Under the pieces are notes generated by a model. The model was not told the DNA's origin. It ran no database searches and saw nothing but the letters and a program-made list of their open reading frames with translations. The position numbers were made by a program, and so were the translations under genes. A stretch of DNA of 6,092 bases from Bacillota bacterium (GTDB taxonomy: Bacteria > Bacillota > Clostridia > Lachnospirales > Lachnospiraceae). The stretch covers positions 1 to 6,092 of the forward strand of contig JAEYXC010000272.1 of the NCBI GenBank assembly GCA_023428655.1, given 5' to 3'. Shown here in pieces: positions 1-5,720 of the stretch; within the stretch, counting starts at the first letter, position 1; each line of letters begins with the position of its first letter.

Positions 1-1027
1 CGGTGGATGCATCCACCTCATACTCGTATTCCATGCCATCCTTATAGAATTCAATGTCATATACGGTGATACCATCGTCCTTATCGAGCTTAGCCTTTGA
101 GAAGGTTACTCCGGATATGGAAAGTCCAGCATGCTTCACCGCGATGGATTTTGCTTTATCTATTCCAATATAGTTTTTGGAGCCACCTGAATTCTCGGTA
201 TTGTTGGTATCATTAGATACTTCTTGGTCGTCCTTCTCCAGAGCTTCAATGCTTTTGTCATGAACGGCGCCGGTGGTAGCATTAATCTCATAATCATACT
301 CATGGGTCTGGGTGTAGAAATCAATATCATATACTGAGACACCGTCATCAGAATCAAGCTTCGCCTCGGTAAAGGTTACACGGGATGCAGCAACACCCGC
401 ATCCGCAAGTGCGATACTTTTTGCTTTTTCCAGGGTAATCTTTTTTGCCGGTGTCTTTTCGCTATTTGTAACTATTTTATCAGAAGAATTATTTGAGGAG
501 TTATCTGTTGTATTTTGTGTGTTATCCTTGGATTCGGTGGTTATAGGCTGCTTGTCGGTCAGGGAGGAGGCCTCCTTTTGATTGTCTACAAATGTTTCCT
601 TGCTCCTACTGTAGATTGTACCATCACCGGTATTGATCTCATATTCATATTCTACATTTTGAGCATAAAAATCGATCTCATATACGGAAATGCTATCCTC
701 CGTGTCAAGCTCTGCAGTAGTAAAAGTAACAGCATCCTCGGTCAATTTTGCATCATCCAGTGCAATTCTTTTTGCCGCCTCCAGAGTAATTGATGTGGCA
801 GCAGGTGCATTTGTATCACTCAATGAGGCTGTTTCAATTTCCTTTTTAACGACGGAACCATCAGAAGCATTGATCCAATAGTCGTACTCTGTGCCGTTTG
901 CACTAAACTCTACTTCATACACAAATTGTCCCTGCTCGTAATCAAACTCGGTTTGGACTTCAGTTGCAGTGGCAGGATCAACCCCTGCGTCGACAAAGGC
1001 TAAATTCTTTGCTTTTTCTTCTCCAAT
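1..1027 (-). repeat. Four diverged tandem PepSY-coding repeats
   Basis: The units lie at about 1027-833, 790-596, 439-245 and 169-1 on the minus strand, separated by linkers of unequal length. Units 2, 3 and 4 are closest to each other: all carry an acidic turn (LDTED, LDSDD, LDKDD) followed by S/T-V-Y-E/D-I-D/E-F-Y. Unit 1 is more diverged, with F-D-Y-E-Q-G-Q in place of the acidic turn and a Trp in Y-W-I-N. Identity is mainly at protein level and the DNA is well diverged, which argues for old duplication rather than recent slippage. Confidence 0.8.
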
Positions 1028-1162
1028 GGAAGAATTCTGTGCTATAGTACCTGCGGCATAGACTGTTCCGGTGCCGAGAATTGCAATAATAATAAGAAGA
1101 GAAATAATGGATAAGGTCGCTCTCAGTGGAGTGCCAAATAATTTTTTCATTTTGTTTTTCAT
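1..1162 (-). CDS. Secreted or membrane-anchored protein with four PepSY domains (C-terminus cut by window edge)
   Basis: The frame is open from ATG at 1162 to the left edge (387 codons, no stop), so the C-terminus lies outside. Residues 1-14 are basic, 15-34 hydrophobic, followed by V-Y-A-A-G, so this is a signal peptide cleavable near residue 36 or an N-terminal anchor. Four PepSY-like units follow at about 46-110, 125-189, 242-306 and 332-387+. Each opens with I-x-x-x-x-A-K/A-x-I/L-A, has a central VYE/D-I/V-E/D-F strand, and ends with E-Y-x-Y-x-I/V-N/D-A-x-x-G. Linkers 190-241 and 308-330 are rich in Ser, Thr, Asn and Asp, as expected for flexible extracellular spacers. PepSY domains occur in M4 protease propeptides and YpeB and are thought to restrain proteases or other envelope proteins; the actual partner is unknown. 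AGGAG at 1176-1172 lies 9 nt before the ATG. The gene follows the kinase but has its own promoter. Confidence 0.9.
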   Translation of the reverse strand, partial: MKNKMKKLFGTPLRATLSIISLLIIIAILGTGTVYAAGTIAQNSSIGEEKAKNLAFVDAGVDPATATEVQTEFDYEQGQFVYEVEFSANGTEYDYWINASDGSVVKKEIETASLSDTNAPAATSITLEAAKRIALDDAKLTEDAVTFTTAELDTEDSISVYEIDFYAQNVEYEYEINTGDGTIYSRSKETFVDNQKEASSLTDKQPITTESKDNTQNTTDNSSNNSSDKIVTNSEKTPAKKITLEKAKSIALADAGVAASRVTFTEAKLDSDDGVSVYDIDFYTQTHEYDYEINATTGAVHDKSIEALEKDDQEVSNDTNNTENSGGSKNYIGIDKAKSIAVKHAGLSISGVTFSKAKLDKDDGITVYDIEFYKDGMEYEYEVDAST

Positions 1163-1193
1163 TTTAATGTTCTCCTTTCTTGAATATATCTCG

Positions 1194-1229
1194 ATTATAA
1201 TGAAGAAACATTAGAGCAACATTAGTACA
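1194..1229 (-). promoter_or_regulatory. PepSY-gene promoter with 11-bp-spaced direct repeats (putative response-regulator box)
   Basis: Read on the minus strand, two identical CTAATGTT copies lie at 1225-1218 and 1214-1207, exactly 11 bp apart. A perfect TATAAT at 1199-1194 begins 7 bp below the second copy. The repeats occupy the -35 position, where no good -35 hexamer is seen. This is the arrangement of PhoB-type activation, in which an OmpR-family dimer binds tandem half-sites one helical turn apart. The module aligns with the promoter at 3351-3385 at about 27 of 36 positions. Transcription would start near 1187, giving a leader of about 25 nt. AT-rich DNA lies directly upstream. Confidence 0.7.
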
Positions 1230-1245
1230 AGTAAAATTTTAAAAA

Positions 1246-2652
1246 TTATACGGGAAGGATTATATGAAAGGTACTACCCTGACCCTTTTTGCTTTCCAGC
1301 TGTATTCGTCCTCTATGAAAACGTACAATCTCCTCCGCCATGGATAATCCAAGACCGGTGCCGATACCACCCCTTGAAGCATCTCCTTGATAAAAACGAC
1401 GGAATACCTTTTCCTGTTCCTCCTCAGCAATACCGATACCATCGTCCTTGACGGAGATTATGATCGAAGTTTCGGTTTTTTTGAGTGAAACATCAATATG
1501 GCCATCTTCCTTGCCATATCGATAGGCATTGGAAATCAAATTCATCAGCGCTCTATTTAAGATCTCCTTGTTTCCGGTATATAGGATTCCCTTTTCAATA
1601 TTATGATAGGAAAGTTCTATATTATTTTCACGAATGAGAGCCATATCAGAACAGAGTGAGAGTACACTTTCTGATAGATCAAAAGGTGCAAAAGGATAAC
1701 GGTCCGTTTTCATTCCCAGTCTTGTAAAGTCAAGCATGTCATTAATCAGGGCGGACATTTTTCTTCCCTGGCGCTGTATCACAGTGAGTGCGTTTTCATA
1801 CTCCTTCACACTTCGTTCCTTCTCCAGGGAGTACTCGCACTGCGCCATAATCACGGACATGGGGGTTCTCAGCTCATGGGATGCATCGGATGTGAACTGC
1901 TGCTCCTTTTCAAAGGAGTGTTCCAGTCTGGCAAACATTTTATTGAAGCTGTCCGCAAGCTGGTGGACCTCATCCCTGCCTTCTCCGATTGTAATCCGAC
2001 GCTTTAAGTCGTCACCTTTTCCAATCTGGGAAGCGGCCTCGGAGATTTGCTTAATTGGTTTTAATGTTCTTTCGGCAATCAGGTAGCCACCGATAATGGC
2101 AATCAGTACAAGAATGGGAAGGAGGGTAAGGGAGAAGCGGGAGATAGAAAGAATCTCTTCCTTACCCTGTGTCTCTGCTACAACACCTCTAAGCCATAGA
2201 TCTTCAAGTCCAGCCTGTGTCAATGCCCGGTCGAAGATATAATAAGTAACGCCGCCGGCTTTAGTAGTCTGAATTACAGAATTCCTTAGGGGAACAGTAG
2301 AAGTACCCTGGGCGATTGGATTTTCGCCATATAAAAGCATAAGGTTTTTGTCGTATAATGCGGTGTAAACTTCATTGACAGCATCTAAGAAATCGTCGTC
2401 CACCTCCAGATAGCCGTTTTTATATGCTATGAAGTGATCGACATCATCAAAGAGATCCCCCTCATCCGTTCCACTATAGTATTCGACTTCATCCACATTG
2501 TTTTCCACCGTTTCTATCAGGTTGTCCTTGATTGTCTTTTGAAAGACCTGATTGCTGACAATTAGAATCACTGCATAGGTTAGCGATACTACGATGACGA
2601 GGGCAATCGCAAACCATAGTGTTATTTTTAAGCGGATTGAGAGGTATTTCAT
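1246..2652 (-). CDS. Membrane sensor histidine kinase (HAMP, HisKA, HATPase)
   Basis: This 468-residue kinase is the partner of the regulator encoded just upstream. Residues about 9-32 form TM1, 33-170 an extracellular sensor region, 173-193 TM2, about 190-245 a HAMP linker and about 250-312 the HisKA dimerisation helix pair with phospho-acceptor His259 in S-H-E-L-R-T-P. The C-terminal ATPase domain has the N box (NLISNAYRYG, 371-380), G1 (DDGIGI, 403-408), F box (FRRF, 417-420) and G2 (GTGLGLS, 431-437), so it looks fully active. The sensor region is strongly acidic, with 15 Asp/Glu among residues 54-94, which may bind a cation or cationic peptide (inference). ATG overlaps the regulator's TGA stop as ATGA, and AAGGGGGG at 2670-2663 is the ribosome binding site. 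The ligand cannot be read from the sequence. No strong terminator follows, so read-through into the PepSY gene is possible. Confidence 0.95.
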   Translation of the reverse strand: MKYLSIRLKITLWFAIALVIVVSLTYAVILIVSNQVFQKTIKDNLIETVENNVDEVEYYSGTDEGDLFDDVDHFIAYKNGYLEVDDDFLDAVNEVYTALYDKNLMLLYGENPIAQGTSTVPLRNSVIQTTKAGGVTYYIFDRALTQAGLEDLWLRGVVAETQGKEEILSISRFSLTLLPILVLIAIIGGYLIAERTLKPIKQISEAASQIGKGDDLKRRITIGEGRDEVHQLADSFNKMFARLEHSFEKEQQFTSDASHELRTPMSVIMAQCEYSLEKERSVKEYENALTVIQRQGRKMSALINDMLDFTRLGMKTDRYPFAPFDLSESVLSLCSDMALIRENNIELSYHNIEKGILYTGNKEILNRALMNLISNAYRYGKEDGHIDVSLKKTETSIIISVKDDGIGIAEEEQEKVFRRFYQGDASRGGIGTGLGLSMAEEIVRFHRGRIQLESKKGQGSTFHIILPV

Positions 2653-3329
2653 TGGTCAAGGTCCCCCCTTAATACATAGCCCCTTCCTCGTATGGTGTGA
2701 ATCAGCTTTTCATCATGACCCTCATCGATTTTTTTACGCAGATAACTGATATACACATCAACTACATTCGTTCCACCCTCATAATCAAAGTTCCATATAT
2801 GGTCCTCGATCTTTTCTCTGGAAAGAATAATTCCTTGATTGTGCATGAGATACTCCAATAAAGCATATTCCTTGGCGGATAAGGTTATCTCCTTATCGCC
2901 TCGCTTTACAATGTGTGTAGCACAATCAAGGGTGAGATCCCTGACCGTAAGAATATTGTTCGTTAATCCGAATACAGTTCTCGTCATTGCGCGAAGTCTG
3001 GCGGTCAATTCTTCAAAGGAAAAGGGCTTCACGAGGTAGTCATTTGCACCACTATCAAGGCCCTTAACTCGATCTGCGACGGAATCCTTTGCCGTAAGAA
3101 AAAGCACAGGAGTGGCTTTCCCTGTGTTGCGTAGCTCTTGAAGTACAGTATATCCATCTGCTTTTGGCATCATGATGTCTAGAATAACAGCGTCGTATTC
3201 GGTGTAGCTAAGGATGTCAATGGCCTCCTGTCCATCCAGGCAGCTATCAACACTATAGCCGTCCGAGGTCAGCTTCTGTGTAATGATATTATTTAGATCT
3301 TTTTCGTCTTCTGCTAGTAAAATTCGCAC
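2649..3329 (-). CDS. OmpR/PhoB-family response regulator
   Basis: A DNA-binding regulator of 226 residues with a receiver domain (about 1-120) and a C-terminal winged helix (about 128-222). The acidic pocket E7-D8, phospho-acceptor Asp51 (V-I-L-D-I-M-M-P), Thr79 and Lys101 (V-K-P-F) are all present. The C-terminal domain has the family features L-S-A-K-E-Y-A-L-L-E-Y-L, V-D-V-Y-I-S-Y-L-R-K-K-I and I-R-G-R-G-Y. I chose GTG at 3329. It has an excellent GGAGGTGAT at 3342-3334, with 8 nt between GGAGG and GTG, and the encoded protein starts M-R-I-L-L-A-E-D-E as is typical. The in-frame ATG at 3350 directly abuts the -10 box and would precede the transcription start. The gene is first in an operon with the kinase (4-base overlap) and probably self-regulated through the repeats at 3366-3381. 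Its regulon beyond this window is unknown. Confidence 0.95.
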   Translation of the reverse strand: MRILLAEDEKDLNNIITQKLTSDGYSVDSCLDGQEAIDILSYTEYDAVILDIMMPKADGYTVLQELRNTGKATPVLFLTAKDSVADRVKGLDSGANDYLVKPFSFEELTARLRAMTRTVFGLTNNILTVRDLTLDCATHIVKRGDKEITLSAKEYALLEYLMHNQGIILSREKIEDHIWNFDYEGGTNVVDVYISYLRKKIDEGHDEKLIHTIRGRGYVLRGDLDQ

Positions 3330-3350
3330 GGTTATCACCTCCATTTTCAT

Positions 3351-3385
3351 ATTATATGGAGATTTATTAGAAATTCATTAGTACA
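3351..3385 (-). promoter_or_regulatory. Response-regulator operon promoter with CTAAT direct repeats
   Basis: On the minus strand CTAAT occurs at 3381-3377 and 3370-3366, 11 bp apart, followed by TATAAT at 3356-3351. The block starts TGTACTAATG, identical to the first ten bases of the PepSY-gene promoter module, and also shares TCTAAT, TCT-x-CAT and ATAAT with it. The distance from the second half-site to the -10 is 9 bp here and 10 bp there. Transcription should begin near 3344, leaving a very short leader that carries the ribosome binding site. Regulation by this operon's own regulator is the simplest reading, but it is inferred. Confidence 0.65.
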
Positions 3386-3479
3386 TAGATAAATATTTAT
3401 ATTTGTGTATACCGGTGATATGGCTGAAGCATATAAATAGGAGATGTTCGTTATTAGCGATGAATTTATGTTAATTATA

Positions 3480-3507
3480 TTGTGCTTATGGATTTATTTG
3501 GTATAAT
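3480..3507 (+). promoter_or_regulatory. Candidate promoter of the M50 protease gene
   Basis: A perfect TATAAT at 3502-3507 lies 16 bp below a weak TTGTGC (3480-3485) in AT-rich DNA. Transcription from about 3514 would give a leader of some 65 nt containing the inverted repeat at 3521-3554. There is no pair of CTAAT direct repeats here, so nothing shows control by the neighbouring regulator. Confidence 0.45.
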
Positions 3508-3520
3508 GAAGCTTATATTG

Positions 3521-3554
3521 TATTAGGCCTTTATGCGAGCGCGGAGGGCTAATA
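3521..3554 (+). repeat. Inverted repeat in the M50 leader
   Basis: TATTAGGCC (3521-3529) can pair with GGGCTAATA (3546-3554) over nine positions with one G-G mismatch, around a 16-nt loop. It lies in the predicted leader, 11 nt upstream of the ribosome binding site, and has no U-tract, so it does not look like a terminator. A role in transcript stability or protein binding is possible, and it may be incidental. Confidence 0.35.
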
Positions 3555-3578
3555 AACATTATCTTGGAGGGGGTTATT

Positions 3579-4145
3579 ATGAAACAGAAGAGTAAGATTA
3601 TTTTATCCTTGTTGGCAAGTGTATGGATTATACTTCCGCTTTATATTATTATACATGAAGCAGGACATTCTTTGATTGCCATTCTATGTGGCGCGAGAAT
3701 CACCAAGTTTAGTATACTTGGTGCATATGTAAGCACAGAGGGTGGAACATACAATAACTTCACGGCTCCTTTAATGAATATTGCCGGTATGCTATTGCCT
3801 GTGCTTTTAGCCTTTGTTTACGCGCTGTTATACCGCAAAGCAGTTAAGAATGTTTTTTATCGTATTATATCCTTCTTCCTATGCGCCGCTCCCGTCTTCT
3901 CCATTCTTCCATGGGCTATTATACCGATTTTATACCGGTTTGGTAATCCACCACCGGGAGATGACGTGACAAATTTCTTGGATAATTCAGGAATTGATCC
4001 ACTGCTTGTGACAATTGGAGCATTCATGCTATTGACCCCGATGATCCTATTAGTTTGGCATAAAGGGATTGTTAAGAATTATTGGGATACAAGTAAAGGG
4101 TTTGCTGTAAAAGAAACGGAAAGGGAGTATGAAGCAAAGAGATAA
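3579..4145 (+). CDS. Small M50-type (M50B-like) intramembrane zinc metalloprotease
   Basis: A 188-residue membrane protein. Residues about 7-30 form a first membrane helix that ends in the zinc-binding motif HEAGH (26-30), with Glu27 as the expected catalytic residue, followed by C-G-A-R as in M50B-like proteins (G-G-R is usual). Further hydrophobic stretches lie at about 64-85, 96-119 and 140-160. A loop G-D-D-V-T-N-F-L-D (127-135) may supply the third metal ligand, but this is uncertain because no clear NPDG motif is seen. The tail from 162 is charged and probably cytoplasmic. There is no PDZ domain, so it is smaller than RseP or SpoIVFB. ATG at 3579 follows GGAGGGGG (3566-3573); the in-frame TTG at 3564 would lie over that site and is rejected as the start. 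The gene is divergent from the response regulator. Its substrate is unknown, and membrane-bound signalling or PepSY proteins are only candidates. Confidence 0.8.
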   Translation: MKQKSKIILSLLASVWIILPLYIIIHEAGHSLIAILCGARITKFSILGAYVSTEGGTYNNFTAPLMNIAGMLLPVLLAFVYALLYRKAVKNVFYRIISFFLCAAPVFSILPWAIIPILYRFGNPPPGDDVTNFLDNSGIDPLLVTIGAFMLLTPMILLVWHKGIVKNYWDTSKGFAVKETEREYEAKR

Positions 4146-4211
4146 TGTAGAATGAAGCTTTAGAAAGGCTGAATCAATGGAATGCTAGGGCAGTTGACTA
4201 AGCTTTTTCTG

Positions 4212-4310
4212 AATAGTCTTAATGAGCACCTAATCCCTGACGAGCTGATCGTATGTCAGGGGACTAGGTGCTCAACTTTATTTATAATATACAATTTCCT
4301 TAAGACTATT
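4212..4310. terminator. Nested inverted repeat between convergent genes, probable bidirectional terminator
   Basis: The outer arms AATAGTCTTAA (4212-4222) and TTAAGACTATT (4300-4310) are perfect 11-bp inverted repeats. Inside, TGAGCACCTA (4223-4232) pairs with TAGGTGCTCA (4265-4274) over 10 bp and CCCTGAC (4235-4241) with GTCAGGG (4255-4261) over 7 bp, separated by a small AT/GAC internal loop, with a 13-nt apical loop. The element sits between the M50 gene and the reductase, whose 3' ends face each other, so it can serve both transcripts. Neither side has a clean run of Ts directly after the inner stem, so termination efficiency is uncertain. A small mobile fold-back element is an alternative. 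Confidence 0.6.
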
Positions 4311-4327
4311 TCTTGCAGTGTTTTAAT

Positions 4328-5470
4328 TTATCGGAATACTTCTACCGCCTTTTGCATCTGATCCACGATAGGGACTCCAAAAGGACAACGCTCCTCACAG
4401 GCAGCACAGCTGATACAGTGAGAGGCGTTCGCCGGAAGGCAATGATAATGAGCCCGGATGGAGGCAGGGATATCCTCCTGAAGGATGGCCAGATCATATA
4501 GCTTATTTACCATAGCGATATCGATAAAGGCCGGGCAGGGTGCACAATGACCGCAATAGGTACATTGTCCGAAATAGGAATGATAGGGAGCATTGGCTAA
4601 GACGGTTGCATAGTCCTTTTGCTCCTCGTCCGCATTTTCATAGGCGACGGCGGCATCCACCTCCTCCGGCGTTCTACAGCCAACCATAACAGAGGCTACC
4701 GCAGGGCGGGTTAATGCGTAATGCAGGCACTGTATCGGTGTCAGCGCGACACCGAAGGGTGACTGCTCTGCATGAAACAATCTTCCGCCGGCATAGCCCT
4801 TCATTACAGTGATGCCCACGTTCTCTCTCTCGCAGATCTTATATAACTCATCCCGTTCCGGAGCAATACCTCTGAGCTCTTCATTATAATGGTCCTGGAA
4901 CAGATCATTGATATCCTCGCTGGAAGGAAGTAGATCGAAGGCAGGATTAAGGCTGAACAAAATCATTTCAATCTCACCGGAGAGTGCGGCAAGCTTGGCT
5001 ACATGGGGATTATGTGTACTTAAGCCAATATGCCTTATGGTACCCGTTCGTTTTAGCTCTCGTACATATTCCATGAATTCCCCATGGATTATTTGATGGA
5101 ATTCTGCTTCCTGATCCACATAATGGATCATACCAAGGTCTATGTAATCAGTCTGTAAGCGCATTAATAGGTCCTCGAAGGCTTCCTTTACCTTATCCAT
5201 CTCGCGAGTACGCTCGTACTGATTATTCTGCCAGGTGGAGCCGATATGCCCCTGAATGATCCAATTCTTTCGATCACCGGCAATTGCTATACCGATATTC
5301 GAGCGCACATTGGGCTCGGACATCCAGCAATCAATAATATTAATTCCGTATTTACTGCTTTGATCAACCACTTTCTTAACCTGGAGGGTGCCTTGCTGTT
5401 CTAACCATTCGGCCCCCAGTCCGATTTCGCTTACCGTTAATCCGGTTTTTCCTAATTGTCGATACCTCAA
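4328..5470 (-). CDS. Aldo/keto reductase-like oxidoreductase with two C-terminal [4Fe-4S] motifs (COG1453-like)
   Basis: A 380-residue protein. Residues 1-290 read as an aldo/keto reductase barrel: RQLGKTGLTVSEIGLG start, G-I-N-I-I-D (42-47), Y-I-D-L-G-M-I-H (109-116), G-T-I-R-H-I-G-L-S (143-151), a V-M-K-G-Y segment (222-226) and V-M-V-G-C-R-T-P-E-E (261-270) near the expected cofactor-binding end. The C-terminus has CxxCxxCxxCP (Cys303, 306, 309, 312) and CxxCxxCxxxCP (Cys352, 355, 358, 362), typical of two [4Fe-4S] clusters, so electron transfer to or from a ferredoxin-like partner is likely. It is presumably cytosolic and oxygen-sensitive. By alignment by eye, Asp47 and His116 of the catalytic tetrad are kept, but the Tyr position is Glu52 and the Lys position is near His75. 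The substrate is unknown. The start is TTG at 5470, with AAGGGGG at 5484-5478 and 7 nt spacing; no suitable in-frame ATG is nearby. Confidence 0.9.
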   Translation of the reverse strand: MRYRQLGKTGLTVSEIGLGAEWLEQQGTLQVKKVVDQSSKYGINIIDCWMSEPNVRSNIGIAIAGDRKNWIIQGHIGSTWQNNQYERTREMDKVKEAFEDLLMRLQTDYIDLGMIHYVDQEAEFHQIIHGEFMEYVRELKRTGTIRHIGLSTHNPHVAKLAALSGEIEMILFSLNPAFDLLPSSEDINDLFQDHYNEELRGIAPERDELYKICERENVGITVMKGYAGGRLFHAEQSPFGVALTPIQCLHYALTRPAVASVMVGCRTPEEVDAAVAYENADEEQKDYATVLANAPYHSYFGQCTYCGHCAPCPAFIDIAMVNKLYDLAILQEDIPASIRAHYHCLPANASHCISCAACEERCPFGVPIVDQMQKAVEVFR

Positions 5471-5520
5471 TTGTATACCCCCTTCATTGTTACTCCATTC
5501 CTTACGGGTGAAGATTTCAT
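5467..5520 (-). CDS. Possible 17-codon leader peptide overlapping the reductase start
   Basis: ATG at 5520, preceded by GGAGAAAGG (5535-5527) at 6 nt, opens a frame encoding MKSSPVRNGVTMKGVYN. Its TGA stop (5469-5467) overlaps the reductase's TTG start as TTGA. The reductase ribosome binding site lies inside this frame. The layout would suit translational coupling or re-initiation at a weak TTG codon. The peptide matches nothing I recognise, and a frame this short can arise by chance. Confidence 0.3.
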   Translation of the reverse strand: MKSSPVRNGVTMKGVYN

Positions 5521-5562
5521 ATATAACCTTTCTCCACGGAATGCAGATTTTTCCTTAATACT

Positions 5563-5591
5563 ATCATATAGCTTAACCTGAATTTTATCAA
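5563..5591 (-). promoter_or_regulatory. Housekeeping-type promoter of the reductase
   Basis: On the minus strand TTGATA (5591-5586) and TATGAT (5568-5563) are separated by exactly 17 bp, each one base from consensus. Transcription would begin near 5556, giving a leader of about 86 nt that contains the possible leader peptide. No operator repeats are evident around it. Confidence 0.65.
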
Positions 5592-5623
5592 TCGAAGATT
5601 ATGAAAAGGTAGATAACTAAGGG

Positions 5624-5720
5624 AGGAGGTGATGAAAATAGTGGTATGATTTACCATACAATTCGTTACCAGATTTATGAAATTTCGATTGTTTTTGACA
5701 AATTTCTACGTTATAATTAA
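5624..5720 (+). other. Orphan perfect Shine-Dalgarno with tiny frames downstream
   Basis: AGGAGGTGAT at 5624-5633 matches the 16S rRNA 3' end fully, yet no ordinary gene follows. ATG at 5632 gives only five codons (MKIVV) and stops at 5647-5649. That TGA overlaps a second ATG at 5646 that opens 24 codons ending at 5720 (starts MIYHTIRYQIYE, ends FDKFLRYN). Spacing to both starts is poor (2 and 16 nt); GTG at 5641 is better spaced but stops after two codons. It may be a relic of a lost gene start, a leader peptide, or chance. Confidence 0.25.
5689..5717 (+). promoter_or_regulatory. Candidate promoter for the chemoreceptor gene
   Basis: A perfect TATAAT at 5712-5717 has TTGTTT (5689-5694) 17 bp upstream. 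A perfect TTGACA at 5695-5700 also lies here, but only 11 bp from that TATAAT; at 17 bp it meets a poor TAATTA (5718-5723). Which hexamer pair works is unclear. Either would give a leader of about 180 nt before the chemoreceptor start. Confidence 0.35.

Noticed and set aside
1..718. Asp-rich turns in the PepSY units (LDSDDG, LDKDDG) as EF-hand calcium loops
   Set aside because: The spacing is D-x-D-D-G, not D-x-D-x-D-G with a Glu at position 12, and this turn is normal for PepSY domains.
515..881. Plus-strand open frames opposite the PepSY gene
   Set aside because: They are shadows of the long minus-strand frame, which has a start site, signal peptide and four domain repeats; they have no ribosome binding site or recognisable content.
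1226..1250. Terminator between the kinase and the PepSY gene
   Set aside because: Only a weak AT-only palindrome (AAAATTTT) is present, with no GC stem; it may instead serve as an AT-rich upstream element.
1736..2086. 116-codon plus-strand frame inside the kinase gene
   Set aside because: It lies antisense to the conserved HAMP and HisKA coding region and has no family features or ribosome binding site.
3444..3506. 20-codon hydrophobic frame (starts MFVISDEF) after an AGGAG-like sequence
   Set aside because: The purines abut the ATG, leaving no spacing, and the frame runs into the candidate -10 box of the M50 gene; it is better explained as promoter DNA.
5695..5717. TTGACA plus TATAAT as one sigma-A promoter
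   Set aside because: The two perfect hexamers are only 11 bp apart, too close for the holoenzyme; an alternative pairing is listed instead.
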